A stretch of 19,985 nucleotides of DNA from Candidatus Wolfebacteria bacterium (GCA_027336345.1 DAHWFZ010000119.1:1-19985), one strand, 5' to 3'; numbered from the stretch's first letter, positions 7,203 to 14,898 are shown. Numbers and translations: made by a program. The notes: generated from the letters alone by a model not told the origin.

Positions 7203-7832
7203 ATGAAATTTGATATTGTAAACATTGAGAATAAAAAGGTTGGACAGGCTGAATTATCAGATACGATTTTTGGCGCCAAATGGAATTCCAATCTGGTTAA
7301 ACAGGTTATGGTTGCCCAGCTTGCCAACAAGCGCGAACCGATTGCCCATGCCAAAGGAAGGGGCGAAGTAAGCGGAGGAGGCAAAAAACCATGGAAACAA
7401 AAAGGAACAGGCCGCGCAAGGCAGGGCTCCAACAGGTCTCCGATCTGGGTTGGAGGAGGCGTTTCCCATGGTCCGGTAAAAGAAAGGGATTTTTCACAGA
7501 AAGTGAACAAGAAAATGAAGACCGCGGCCCTTTTTTCGGTAATTTCAAAAAAACTTAAAGATAATGAGATATTGATAGTTGACCAATTCCAGAATGTCGG
7601 CAATAAGACAAAAGATTGGGCAAATGTTTTGAAGAATTTAACCGACAGAAGATCCAGAACATTAATGATTTTGGAAAATGGCAATAGGGGATTTTCGAAA
7701 GCGATTTCAAATCTTCCCAAAATTGATACCATCAGCCCGCTATCATTGAATGTTTACGATTTATTAAAGAGTAAAAAAATAATTTTGGAATCAAAAGCGA
7801 TTGAAGAAATGACAAAGCAGTACGTGTCATAA
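7203..7832 (+). CDS. rplD: 50S ribosomal protein L4
   Basis: 23S rRNA-binding protein lining the exit tunnel; in E. coli also the autoregulator of the S10 operon. The 209-residue protein shows the extended tunnel loop at about 50-91 (AKGRGEVSGGGKKPWKQKGTG, then RARQGSNRSP and GGGVSHGP). The C-terminal globular part is normal in length. It follows L3 by 8 bases without a Shine-Dalgarno. Its stop TAA coincides with the left end (TAAATTAAAAA) of the A-rich repeat at 7830. Confidence 0.97.
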   Translation: MKFDIVNIENKKVGQAELSDTIFGAKWNSNLVKQVMVAQLANKREPIAHAKGRGEVSGGGKKPWKQKGTGRARQGSNRSPIWVGGGVSHGPVKERDFSQKVNKKMKTAALFSVISKKLKDNEILIVDQFQNVGNKTKDWANVLKNLTDRRSRTLMILENGNRGFSKAISNLPKIDTISPLSLNVYDLLKSKKIILESKAIEEMTKQYVS

Positions 7833-7924
7833 ATTAAAAATAGAAAAATAAAAAGTAAAAACGACAGTGAAAAATTTTAAATTAATTTTCAGTTTTTCAT
7901 TTTCAGTTTTTAAATTGAAACGTG
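7830..7924. repeat. Family 2 A-rich/T-rich hairpin element before L23
   Basis: 95 nt filling the L4-L23 gap. The A-rich left half (TAAATTAAAAATAG...) can fold imperfectly on the T-rich right half (TTTTCAGTTTTTCATTTTCAG...). The first 33 bases match the element at 13372 at 30 of 33 positions, and both end TTGAAACGTG with the GTG as start codon. ACGTGTCA (7822-7829) and ACGTGGCA (7920-7927) flank it almost as a direct repeat. Confidence 0.65.
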
Positions 7925-8284
7925 GCAACCGTAAAAACAACAAAAAAATCAAAAGCAGCAGTTGAATCAAAAGAAGTTACCGCGACTTCCGGCGCTTTTG
8001 ACGGCAAAAAAATATTTTCAATCAAGCATCCTTGGATAACTGAAAAGGCATACAGATTGTCATCCGGGGGCAAGTACGTTTTTATTGTTGACGCGCAAAC
8101 CAACAAATCGGAAGTTAAAAAAGCTGTTAAGGTTTTATATAAAGTTGATCCGGTTTCGGTTAATATCATAAATTCCAGGGGGAAAAATACGCATTTTGGA
8201 TCAAAATTTACAGCCGGAAAAGAATATAAAAAAGCGATTGTTACACTAAAGAAAGGCCAAAAAATCGACGTAATGCCGTCATAA
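7922..8284 (+). CDS. rplW: 50S ribosomal protein L23, GTG start
   Basis: Protein at the tunnel exit, docking site for trigger factor and SRP. The core from about residue 30 (FSIKHPWITEKAYRL...YVFIVDAQTNKSEVKKAVKVLYKVDPVSVN) is typical L23. It carries a basic, low-complexity N-terminal extension of about 30 residues (MATVKTTKKSKAAVESKE), giving 120 residues against about 100 in E. coli. The only suitable start is GTG 7922, directly at the end of an A/T-rich repeat; no ATG lies in frame before the end of the gene and no Shine-Dalgarno is present. Confidence 0.95.
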   Translation: MATVKTTKKSKAAVESKEVTATSGAFDGKKIFSIKHPWITEKAYRLSSGGKYVFIVDAQTNKSEVKKAVKVLYKVDPVSVNIINSRGKNTHFGSKFTAGKEYKKAIVTLKKGQKIDVMPS

Positions 8285-8314
8285 AGAACACAGTAAATTT
8301 TTTAAATTTTATTC

Positions 8315-9139
8315 ATGAAAAAATATAAACCAACAAGTCCATCAAGAAGGCAGATGATGGGAATTGATTATTCCGTCCTGACCAAAGTTGAACCGCTTAG
8401 AAAGCTGCTTATTAAGCTGCCGAAACACGGCGGAAGAAATAATCAGGGCAGAATTACAATGCGGCATCAGGGAGGCGAGAACAAGAAGTTCTACCGTGTT
8501 GTTGATTTTAAACAGGACAAGCTGGATATTTCAGGGAAGATTGAAGCCATTGAATATGATCCGTATCGCACGGCTTTTATCGCCAGAGTTATTTACAATG
8601 ACGGCGAAAGAAGGTATATTTTAGCTTCAAAGGAGATGGCAGTCGGTATGGCGATCATTACATCGGAAAATGCTCCTCTTAAGACGGGTAATCGCCTTGT
8701 TTTAAAAAATATCCCGATAGGCCAATTCGTTTATAATATTGAATTGTCAAAAGGAAGGGGAGGACAAATTGCCAGGTCAGCCGGTTCATATGCAAAAATT
8801 TTGGCGCATGAAGGCAAGTATACCCACTTGAAGATGTCTTCCGGCGAAGTAAGAAAAGTTGTCTCGGAAGGTTTCGCTTCTATAGGAGAAGTTTCAAATG
8901 GAGAACACGCACTGGTTAATATCGGAAAAGCCGGGCGCCAAAGGCAATTGGGCGTAAGACCTACCGTTAGAGGAACGGCTATGAATCCCCGCGACCATCC
9001 ATATGGAGGCGGAGAAGGAAAGCAAAGGAGAGGAACCAAGAGGCCGAAAACCAAATGGGGCAAGGTTACGGGAGGAAGAAAGACCAGAAGCAAGAAAAAA
9101 TATTCAAACAAGATGATAGTTGAAAGAAGGAAAAAATAA
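8315..9139 (+). CDS. rplB: 50S ribosomal protein L2
   Basis: Core 23S rRNA-binding protein required for subunit association and peptidyl transfer. The 274-residue length equals the family standard. Visible are the OB-type N-domain (KHGGRNNQGRITMRHQGGE) and the C-terminal VRGTAMNPRDHPYGGGEG. H228 matches the conserved E. coli H229, although the usual second His of DHPHGGG is Tyr here. The basic tail ends KKKYSNKMIVERRKK. It follows L23 by 30 bases with no Shine-Dalgarno. Confidence 0.97.
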   Translation: MKKYKPTSPSRRQMMGIDYSVLTKVEPLRKLLIKLPKHGGRNNQGRITMRHQGGENKKFYRVVDFKQDKLDISGKIEAIEYDPYRTAFIARVIYNDGERRYILASKEMAVGMAIITSENAPLKTGNRLVLKNIPIGQFVYNIELSKGRGGQIARSAGSYAKILAHEGKYTHLKMSSGEVRKVVSEGFASIGEVSNGEHALVNIGKAGRQRQLGVRPTVRGTAMNPRDHPYGGGEGKQRRGTKRPKTKWGKVTGGRKTRSKKKYSNKMIVERRKK

Positions 9140-9171
9140 ATTAATAACTAACTAACCACAGTAAAATAATT

Positions 9172-9483
9172 ATGAGCAGAAGTTCAAAAAAAGGACCATA
9201 TGTAGACCCGAAGTTGCTTGAAAAAGTGGCTAAGTTAAAAGTGGGTGACAGGACTGTTATAAAAACATGGTCCAGAGATTCTGAAATTTCTCCGGAAATG
9301 ATCGGTTTTATATTTGGAGTTCATAATGGAAAGAATTTTATTGAAGTAAGGGTTACCGAGGAAATGGTTGGGCATCGTCTTGGAGAATTTTCTTTGACCA
9401 GAAAATTTGTCAGGCATGGAGGCAAGATGCAAAAAGACATAGAAAAGAAAGCGGCTGCTCCGGCTCCCGCGGCAAAGAAATAA
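9172..9483 (+). CDS. rpsS: 30S ribosomal protein S19
   Basis: Head protein of the small subunit that forms a complex with S13 and contacts the A-site finger. The sequence [44 protein letters not shown] and [16 protein letters not shown] matches the family throughout. The last dozen residues ([12 protein letters not shown]) are an Ala/Pro/Lys tail not found in the 92-residue E. coli protein. The gene lies 32 bases after L2 with no Shine-Dalgarno. Confidence 0.96.
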   Translation: MSRSSKKGPYVDPKLLEKVAKLKVGDRTVIKTWSRDSEISPEMIGFIFGVHNGKNFIEVRVTEEMVGHRLGEFSLTRKFVRHGGKMQKDIEKKAAAPAPAAKK

Positions 9484-9498
9484 TAAAATAAAATTGTA

Positions 9499-10074
9499 AT
9501 GAAACAACAAACCGCACAATTAAATTATCTGAGGATTGCTCCGCGTAAAGTGAGGCTGGTTGCCAACCTCATAAAAGGAATGCAAGTCGCCGAAGCGGAA
9601 GCTCAGCTTTTGGTAAATCCGAAAAGAGCCGCGGAATCGGTATTGAAGCTTTTAAGGTCAGCCGTATCCAATGCCAAGAATGGAGACATGTCAGTTGAAA
9701 AACTTATTGTCAAAGAAATCAGAGTTAACGAAGGTCCGGTGCTTAAAAGATTTATGCCAAGGGCTCAGGGGCGCGCTACTTCAATCCACAAAAAGAGCAG
9801 CCATATAACTTTGATTTTGGAAGAATCTGAAAAAGCCGCAAAACCCCGCTTCAAAATCGTCAAAGCTGCCAGAGTAAAAAAATCGGAGCTTGAAAAGATG
9901 AAAAAAATTGAGGAAAGAAGAAAGAAAGACGAATCACATGAAGAGGTGAAAGAAACCCTTAAAAAGCGAGAGCCGGTTTACAACGAAGATAAGTCAAAGG
10001 ACGTTAAAACAAAAGAAAAGCCAAGCATCGGCAAAAGAATGTTCAGAAGAAAAGCAATGGGCGGAGGAAAATAA
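9499..10074 (+). CDS. rplV: 50S ribosomal protein L22 with long charged C-terminal extension
   Basis: Tunnel-lining 23S rRNA-binding protein. Residues 1-112 form a complete L22 (LNYLRIAPRKVRLVANLIKG, LLRSAVSNAKNG, LKRFMPRAQGRATSIHKKSSHITLILEE). About 80 further residues follow, very rich in Lys and Glu (SELEKMKKIEERRKKDESHEE...), probably helical or disordered and ending in FRRKAMGGGK. E. coli L22 has 110 residues, so this protein is almost twice as long. The extension is in frame without any break, so it is a real part of the gene. Its function is unknown; surface rRNA binding would be a guess. Confidence 0.95.
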   Translation: MKQQTAQLNYLRIAPRKVRLVANLIKGMQVAEAEAQLLVNPKRAAESVLKLLRSAVSNAKNGDMSVEKLIVKEIRVNEGPVLKRFMPRAQGRATSIHKKSSHITLILEESEKAAKPRFKIVKAARVKKSELEKMKKIEERRKKDESHEEVKETLKKREPVYNEDKSKDVKTKEKPSIGKRMFRRKAMGGGK

Positions 10075-10102
10075 TTTGAAAATAAAGAACTAACTAAATT
10101 TC

Positions 10103-10780
10103 ATGGGAAATAAAATTAAACCAACTTCATTAAGATTAGGAATCATCAGGGACTGGAATGCAAAATGGTTCCCGAAGAGACTTGAGTTCAAGGCCTTTTT
10201 AGAGGAGGATGTTTTGATCCGAAAAATTATAGGAGAAAAGATTGGTGGAGCCGGAATCGACAGGATTGTAATTGAGCGCGTCGGCGATTCTTGCAGAATT
10301 TTCATCAAAGCGGCAAAGCCGGGTTTGATAATCGGCCGGGGAGGAAAAGGAATTGAAGATTTGAAAAAATTGATTGAAAAGAAAATCGCTTCATTAAGGA
10401 CTGCGAATAAACTGCCGAAATTGAAGAACTTGAGTTTAAATATTGAAGAATTGAAAAGGACCGACATTTCTGCCGCTGTTGAAGCCCAGAATATTGCCGG
10501 AGAATTGGAAAGAAGAATGCCTTTCAGGAGAGTCATTAAAAAGCATCTTGAAGGAATTTTACAGCACAGGGAAGTTAAAGGAGCTAAAATCAGAGTTGGC
10601 GGACGTTTGAATGGCGCTGAAATCGCAAGGCACGAGCATTTGGAAAAAGGAACAATACCTTTGCATACCATTAGGGCAAACATCGATTATGCCGAAGCCA
10701 CTGCTTTCACTACCTATGGGACCATCGGCGTGAAGGTTTGGATAAACAAAGGAGAAGTTTTCGGAAAGGAAAAGATTTAA
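10103..10780 (+). CDS. rpsC: 30S ribosomal protein S3
   Basis: Protein at the mRNA entry channel. The N-terminal part MGNKIKPTSLRLGIIRDWNAKWF is typical, the KH RNA-binding domain carries its GxxG loop as G78-R-G-G81 (LIIGRGGKGIEDL), and the C-domain has VKGAKIRVGGRLNGAEIARHE. At 225 residues it is close to the E. coli protein (233). The gene is 28 bases after L22; a GGAGG in the end of rplV is too far away to serve as a Shine-Dalgarno. Confidence 0.97.
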   Translation: MGNKIKPTSLRLGIIRDWNAKWFPKRLEFKAFLEEDVLIRKIIGEKIGGAGIDRIVIERVGDSCRIFIKAAKPGLIIGRGGKGIEDLKKLIEKKIASLRTANKLPKLKNLSLNIEELKRTDISAAVEAQNIAGELERRMPFRRVIKKHLEGILQHREVKGAKIRVGGRLNGAEIARHEHLEKGTIPLHTIRANIDYAEATAFTTYGTIGVKVWINKGEVFGKEKI

Positions 10781-10801
10781 GGTGAAATTTAATTTTTAAA
10801 C

Positions 10802-11215
10802 ATGTTACAACCCAAAAAAGTAAAACATAGGAAGTGGATGAAGGGAAAATCCAAAACCAGAATGGTTGAAACCAGAGGGATGGAGCTTAGTTTTGGCAGC
10901 TTCGGATTACAGGCTTTGGATGGCGCTTGGGTCAATGCAAGACAGATTGAAGCTTCAAGAAAAGCCATAACTCATCACATAAAAAGAGGAGGAAAAGTTT
11001 GGATCAGAATTTTCCCAGACAAGCCGATAACCAAAAAACCGCCCGAGGTCACTTTGGGAGGAGGAAAGGGTGCGGTTGACCATTACGTTTTTGCGGTTAA
11101 GCCGGGCAGAGTCTTGTTTGAATTGGATGGTGTTAAAGAAGATGTTGCCAGGGAAGCGTTAAGAAGAGCCGGGCACAAATTACCGGTTAAAACAAGAGTT
11201 ATTGCAAAGAGTTAA
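10802..11215 (+). CDS. rplP: 50S ribosomal protein L16
   Basis: Large-subunit protein near the A site that positions tRNA. The 137-residue sequence shows [17 protein letters not shown], the conserved loop region ([26 protein letters not shown]), [32 protein letters not shown] and [13 protein letters not shown]. No extension or gap. AAGGTG lies about 17 bases before the start, too far for normal use. The L29 gene follows only after a 185-base gap filled by a repeat element. Confidence 0.97.
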   Translation: MLQPKKVKHRKWMKGKSKTRMVETRGMELSFGSFGLQALDGAWVNARQIEASRKAITHHIKRGGKVWIRIFPDKPITKKPPEVTLGGGKGAVDHYVFAVKPGRVLFELDGVKEDVAREALRRAGHKLPVKTRVIAKS

Positions 11216-11258
11216 TTACTAATATATAAATAAATTCAGGCGTTTAAGTCAAAATTAT

Positions 11259-11403
11259 TATGCCCCGTAGTGAAACTGCGATAGTTCAAATATTTCGAGT
11301 TTTACAACGTGGCAAAAATAATATTTAAATAAACCAACAATAATTAATAGAATAACGATTATAAATTTGAAGAAATAAAATCGCAGTTCTACTACAGGGT
11401 ATG
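11259..11403. repeat. Family 1 non-coding IR element, copy B, between L16 and L29
   Basis: 145 nt. Left arm TATGCCCCGTAGTGAAACTGCG begins at 11259; right arm TCGCAGTTCTACTACAGGGT begins at 11381 and runs into TATG (11400-11403), whose ATG is the start codon of rpmC. The arms pair with one C.A and one A.C mismatch. Compared with copies A and C, one T-A pair in the stem is C-G here. A second stem is TTCAAAT / ATTTGAA (11285-11291, 11365-11371), again with 9 unpaired bases before the right arm. Confidence 0.8.
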
Positions 11404-11604
11404 AAGAAACAGGAATTCCAACAATTAAAAGAGAAAAGCGTTGCTGAACTTCAGAAAGATCTCAGGAGTTTTCAAGAAAAACTCAGGGACTTGAAGCTTG
11501 ATTTGGCTGCCGGAAAAGTTAAAAATATTAAAGAAATCAAGAATATCAAAAAAGTTGTTGCAAAAATAATGACATTAATTAATCAAGGTAAAGCGACTAT
11601 ATAA
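11401..11604 (+). CDS. rpmC: 50S ribosomal protein L29
   Basis: Small helical-hairpin protein near the tunnel exit next to L23. Residues 1-67 match the family: [56 protein letters not shown]. The start ATG 11401 is the last part of repeat element B and has no Shine-Dalgarno. The preceding base run belongs to the element's right arm, so the original 5' flank of this gene has been replaced. Confidence 0.93.
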   Translation: MKKQEFQQLKEKSVAELQKDLRSFQEKLRDLKLDLAAGKVKNIKEIKNIKKVVAKIMTLINQGKATI

Positions 11605-11608
11605 AACT

Positions 11609-11839
11609 ATGAGCCGAAAATTAAAGGGAACTGTCGTTTCCGACAAAATGAATAAGACTAGAATTGTTGCCATTGAGAAGCTTAAGAAGCATCCGCGCTA
11701 CCAGAAGTTTTATAAAGTAACTGCCAGATTTAAGGCGCATGATGAAAAGAACGAATATAAGACCGGTGATAATGTCATTATTGAAGAAACAAGGCCGTTA
11801 TCAAAAGATAAGAGGTGGAAAATAAGCGAAAAAATTTAA
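11609..11839 (+). CDS. rpsQ: 30S ribosomal protein S17
   Basis: Primary 16S rRNA-binding OB-fold protein. The 76 residues include [64 protein letters not shown], typical over the full length. It starts 4 bases after L29 without a Shine-Dalgarno. A REP-like repeat fills the gap to L14. Confidence 0.96.
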   Translation: MSRKLKGTVVSDKMNKTRIVAIEKLKKHPRYQKFYKVTARFKAHDEKNEYKTGDNVIIEETRPLSKDKRWKISEKI

Positions 11840-11848
11840 AACATAGCT

Positions 11849-11896
11849 GTCATCCTGAGCGATAGCGAAAGGATCCTTCGGGATTACCCTTGGGAC
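11849..11896. repeat. REP-like repeat between S17 and L14
   Basis: GTCATCCTGAGCGATAGCGA begins at 11849, followed by the near-palindrome CGAAAGGATCCTTCG (11866-11880) and GGGACGAC (11891-11898). It belongs to the same broad repeat type as those at 1453 and 17423-17646. It fills most of the 78-base gap between the two ribosomal genes. Confidence 0.65.
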
Positions 11897-11917
11897 GACA
11901 TAATATGCCGATTTATT

Positions 11918-12286
11918 ATGATACAAGAACGATCAATTTTAAAAGTTGCCGACAATAGCGGTGCCAAAACCGTGCGCTGTTTTAGGATTTTAGGCGGAAC
12001 CAGAAAACGCTATGCCAGAATCGGCGATGTAATCGTCGCTTCGGTACAGGAAGCGGAGCCGAGAAAATCCGTCAAAAAGAAAGACAAGGTTAAGGCAGTT
12101 TTGGTAAGGCAAAAGAAGTCATTCCGCCGCGCGGATGGTTCTTATGTTCGTTTTGATGAAAATGCGGTTGTGCTGATAAATCCAAAGAAAGAACCGGTTG
12201 CCACCAGAATTTTCGGACCAATTTTGAGGGAATTAAAGGAAAAAGGATTTGAAAAAATAGTAACTATGGCGGAAGAAATAGTTTAA
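11918..12286 (+). CDS. rplN: 50S ribosomal protein L14
   Basis: Beta-barrel protein at the subunit interface with bridge contacts and a binding site for the silencing factor RsfS. All 122 residues align without gaps to the usual protein: [68 protein letters not shown] and [21 protein letters not shown]. No Shine-Dalgarno; TTTATT directly precedes the ATG. L24 follows by 4 bases. Confidence 0.97.
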   Translation: MIQERSILKVADNSGAKTVRCFRILGGTRKRYARIGDVIVASVQEAEPRKSVKKKDKVKAVLVRQKKSFRRADGSYVRFDENAVVLINPKKEPVATRIFGPILRELKEKGFEKIVTMAEEIV

Positions 12287-12290
12287 ATAT

Positions 12291-12596
12291 ATGAAAATAA
12301 AGAAAGGCGATACAGTAAAAATTTTAATAGGGAAAGACAAAAATAAAGCAGGCAAGGTTATAAAAACGCTTCCGTCTGTCGGCAAAGTTTTGATTGAAGG
12401 CTTGAATATGTTCAAAAAGAGCGTAAAGCCGAAAAAGCAGGGCGAAAAAGGGCAGATTGTTTCATTTCCGAGAGCAATAAATGTTTCCAATGTAATGCTG
12501 GTTTGCCCGAATTGCAAAGCCGCAGCCAGAGTCGGATATGTTATTGAAGGTGACGACAAGAAAAGAGTTTGCAAAAAGTGTCAGGCAAGAATTTAA
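12291..12596 (+). CDS. rplX: 50S ribosomal protein L24, with a four-Cys zinc-ribbon-like C-terminus
   Basis: Assembly-initiator protein of the large subunit. The N-terminal KOW motif is KIKKGDTVKILIGKDKNKAGKVI, followed by VLIEGLNMFKKSVKP. The C-terminal part contains C72-x-x-C75 and C94-x-x-C97, an arrangement that could bind zinc. It is 101 residues long and follows L14 by 4 bases without a Shine-Dalgarno. Confidence 0.95.
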   Translation: MKIKKGDTVKILIGKDKNKAGKVIKTLPSVGKVLIEGLNMFKKSVKPKKQGEKGQIVSFPRAINVSNVMLVCPNCKAAARVGYVIEGDDKKRVCKKCQARI

Positions 12597-12614
12597 AGCA
12601 TAAAGATTATAATT

Positions 12615-13172
12615 ATGAAAGATTTAAAGTTTAAAGAAAAATATAATAAGGAAGTTGCCGCGAAGATGAAGGAAAAATTCGGGCACAAAAATTTATTATC
12701 CATACCTAAGATTGAAAAGGTGGTTGTTAATGTCGGCGTCGGGAAAAAGAGCCAGCAGCAGGGTTTTGAAGACAAGGTATTGCCTGAAATCGTAAAAGAT
12801 TTGTCGGCAATCACGGGACAAAAACCAAAAACAACAACCGCAAAGAAATCAATCGCAGGATTTAAAACAAGGCAAGGCCAGATTGTCGGGTTGGTTGTCA
12901 CATTAAGAGGCAACAGGATGGCGGATTTTATGGACAGATTAATCAAGATTGTTTTCCCGCGCGTTAAGGATTTCAGGGGAATTGAGTTGAAAAATATTGA
13001 TAAAAACGGTAATCTTTCTATTGGCTTTAAAGAGCATGTGGTGTTTCCGGAAATAAGCCAGGAAACCTCAAGGCAGGATTTTGGCTTGGAAGTTACGATT
13101 GTTCCGAATATTAAGAACAGGGATGAGGCAGTGGAATTATACAGATTATTGGGAATGCCTCTTAAAAAATAA
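12615..13172 (+). CDS. rplE: 50S ribosomal protein L5
   Basis: Central-protuberance protein that binds 5S rRNA and contacts P-site tRNA. Family signatures: [85 protein letters not shown] and [27 protein letters not shown]. At 185 residues it is close to the usual 179. The start ATG 12615 is preceded by an A/T-rich stretch without a Shine-Dalgarno. S14 begins 11 bases after its end. Confidence 0.97.
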   Translation: MKDLKFKEKYNKEVAAKMKEKFGHKNLLSIPKIEKVVVNVGVGKKSQQQGFEDKVLPEIVKDLSAITGQKPKTTTAKKSIAGFKTRQGQIVGLVVTLRGNRMADFMDRLIKIVFPRVKDFRGIELKNIDKNGNLSIGFKEHVVFPEISQETSRQDFGLEVTIVPNIKNRDEAVELYRLLGMPLKK

Positions 13173-13183
13173 TTATAAAAACA

Positions 13184-13369
13184 ATGGCAAAAAAATCAGT
13201 CATAGCAAGATCAAAAAAAACACCGAAGTTTTCAACCCGCTCAGTCAGGCGTTGTTTCCGCTGCGGGAGAAAGCATGGTTATATGAGAGATTTCGGTATC
13301 TGCCGTATTTGCTTCAGGGAAATGGCTTCCAAAGGGGAGATTCCGGGAGTTAAAAAAGCAAGCTGGTAA
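13184..13369 (+). CDS. rpsN: 30S ribosomal protein S14, zinc-binding short form
   Basis: Small-subunit head protein. This is the C+ type of 61 residues, with C24-x-x-C27 and C40-x-x-C43 ([22 protein letters not shown]) binding zinc, unlike the 101-residue zinc-free E. coli protein. The end [17 protein letters not shown] is standard. It lies 11 bases after L5 and is followed by a 107-base gap filled by an A/T-rich repeat. Confidence 0.97.
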   Translation: MAKKSVIARSKKTPKFSTRSVRRCFRCGRKHGYMRDFGICRICFREMASKGEIPGVKKASW

Positions 13370-13371
13370 GC

Positions 13372-13479
13372 TAAATTAAAAACAGAGAAATAAAAAGAAA
13401 AAACTAAATTTAAAAAATAAAAATCAGCAAATTCAAAAAGTTTTCGGTTTTTATATTTTAATTTTAAATTTGAAACGTG
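13372..13479. repeat. Family 2 A-rich/T-rich hairpin element before S8
   Basis: 108 nt. The left end TAAATTAAAAACAGAGAAAT continues into an A-rich tract; 30 of its first 33 bases match the element at 7830. The right half is T-rich and ends TTTTAAATTTGAAACGTG, whose GTG is the S8 start codon. Left and right halves are imperfectly complementary. The middle parts of the two copies differ, so the ends are the conserved portion. Confidence 0.65.
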
Positions 13480-13857
13480 TATATAGATTTATTAATAAAA
13501 ATTAAAAATGCTCAGGCAGTTAAAAAAGAATCCATTAAGGTTCCTTATTCGGGCAACGATGAAAGGATTTTGGAAATTCTAAAAAGAAATAATTTCATCG
13601 GGAATTTTGAAAAAAAGGGAAGAGGTATAAAGAAAATTATGAGCATTGATTTGAAATATGCGGATGGCAAAGGAGCTATCAGCGGAATCAGACTTTTCAG
13701 CACGCCGAGCCGCCACCTCTATGCCGGTTATAAGGAAATAAGGTTGGTAAGGGGCGGATACGGAATTTCAGTTATTTCAACCCCGGAAGGAGTTATGACC
13801 GGAGCTGAAGCAAGAAAGAGAAAGTTGGGCGGAGAGTTATTTTTCCAAATGTGGTAA
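13477..13857 (+). CDS. rpsH: 30S ribosomal protein S8, GTG start
   Basis: 16S rRNA-binding protein of the platform and, in E. coli, repressor of the spc operon. The 126-residue protein begins VYIDLLIKIKNAQAVKKESIKVPYS, lacking only the few leading residues of the usual start. It ends GGYGISVISTPEGVMTGAEARKRKLGGELFFQMW, typical of S8. GTG 13477 is the only suitable start since the first in-frame ATG lies deep in the domain. The GTG coincides with the end of the A/T-rich repeat. Confidence 0.95.
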   Translation: MYIDLLIKIKNAQAVKKESIKVPYSGNDERILEILKRNNFIGNFEKKGRGIKKIMSIDLKYADGKGAISGIRLFSTPSRHLYAGYKEIRLVRGGYGISVISTPEGVMTGAEARKRKLGGELFFQMW

Positions 13858-13893
13858 AAATTTAAAAGATAAATTGTTAAATATAAAATTGAT

Positions 13894-14463
13894 ATGTCAA
13901 AAATAGGCAAAAAACCAATAGTAATACCAGATAATATAACCGTAGTTAAAAACGGTGATGTTTTGGAATTCAAAACAGGAGACAAAGCAGCAGAATTAAA
14001 AGTGTTGCCTTATATCAGTGCTGAAATTTCAGAAGAAACTGTTGATGATAAAACCGTTAAAGTTTTGACTTTTAAGACTACAAAAGATTTGAATCAGGCG
14101 ACTGCTAACTGGGGAACAACACGCTCTCTGGCAAACAATATTATTGAAGGATTGAAGAAGGGTTTTATAAAAATTTTGGAAATTGAAGGAGTTGGATACA
14201 GGGCCAATATGGAAGGAGATGTATTGGTATTGAATCTTGGTTTTTCACATCCAGTCAGATTTGTTTCCAGAAAAGGAGTAAAAATTTCGTCTGAAAAGAA
14301 CGTTATAACCATCTCGGGTCAGGATAAAGAAGCTGTCGGACAGATTGCCGCTGAAATAAGGGCTCTCAAGAAACCGGAGCCTTACAAGGGAAAGGGAATC
14401 AAATACAGGGGAGAAATTATAAGGAGAAAACAGGGTAAGAAAGTTGGAAGCGCGGGCAAGTAG
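13894..14463 (+). CDS. rplF: 50S ribosomal protein L6
   Basis: Two-domain protein next to the factor-binding site. The first half begins SKIGKKPIVIPDNITV and the second contains FIKILEIEGVGYRANMEGDVLVLNLGFSHPV. The C-terminal KKPEPYKGKGIKYRGEIIRRKQGKK is the conserved rRNA-contact end. At 189 residues it is slightly longer than E. coli (177). It lies 36 bases after S8 without a Shine-Dalgarno. Confidence 0.97.
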   Translation: MSKIGKKPIVIPDNITVVKNGDVLEFKTGDKAAELKVLPYISAEISEETVDDKTVKVLTFKTTKDLNQATANWGTTRSLANNIIEGLKKGFIKILEIEGVGYRANMEGDVLVLNLGFSHPVRFVSRKGVKISSEKNVITISGQDKEAVGQIAAEIRALKKPEPYKGKGIKYRGEIIRRKQGKKVGSAGK

Positions 14464-14470
14464 AAAATAA

Positions 14471-14518
14471 AATGGTAAATGCAAAAAGTAAAATCGAACC
14501 CATTCCGCATTATCCATT
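14471..14518. repeat. Inverted repeat between L6 and L18
   Basis: AATGGTAAATGC (14471-14482) and GCATTATCCATT (14507-14518) pair at 10 of 12 positions around an A-rich centre. The 72-base gap otherwise contains only A/T-rich sequence and no Shine-Dalgarno for L18. It may be a third kind of intergenic hairpin in this operon. Confidence 0.55.
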
Positions 14519-14535
14519 AAACATTTGACTAATTT

Positions 14536-14898
14536 ATGAACAAAAAAAGAAAAAAAATAAACGAAACAAGATTAAGGAGAAAAAATCGCACCGGCGCTAA
14601 GATTTTTGGCACCTTGGAAAAGCCCAGACTCTCTGTTTTTAAGAGCCATTTTTACACCTATGCCCAGCTGATTGATGATTCGGCCGGAAAGACTTTGGTC
14701 AGCGCGTCAACCCATGAATTGAAAGAATTGAAATCAAAAACAAGAGTTGATGAAGCCCGGTCGTTGGGAGAATTGGTCGCGAAAAAAGCATTGGAAAAGA
14801 AAATTTCATCGGCTATTTTTAACAGAGGCAGTTATGCGTACCACGGTCGTGTTAAAGCTGTCGCCGAAGGAGCTCGCAAAGGCGGATTAAAGATATAA
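14536..14898 (+). CDS. rplR: 50S ribosomal protein L18
   Basis: 5S rRNA-binding protein of the central protuberance. The 120 residues show RLRRKNRTGAKIFGTLEKPRLSVFKSHFYTYAQLIDDSAGKTLVSAST and the C-terminal AIFNRGSYAYHGRVKAVAEGARKGGLKI, all standard. ATG 14536 follows an inverted repeat and a short A/T-rich stretch, with no Shine-Dalgarno. S5 starts 18 bases downstream. Confidence 0.97.
   Translation: MNKKRKKINETRLRRKNRTGAKIFGTLEKPRLSVFKSHFYTYAQLIDDSAGKTLVSASTHELKELKSKTRVDEARSLGELVAKKALEKKISSAIFNRGSYAYHGRVKAVAEGARKGGLKI

Noticed and set aside
7163..7732. Long minus-strand open frame opposite L4, and similar ones opposite groEL, S3 and L2
   Set aside because: They lie antisense to conserved ribosomal or chaperonin genes, have no family features and no start signals.
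11259..11403. Family 1 elements as retron or group II intron RNAs because of their pairing ends
   Set aside because: No reverse transcriptase is in the window, there is no intron domain V-like hairpin, and the elements lie between genes, not inside them.
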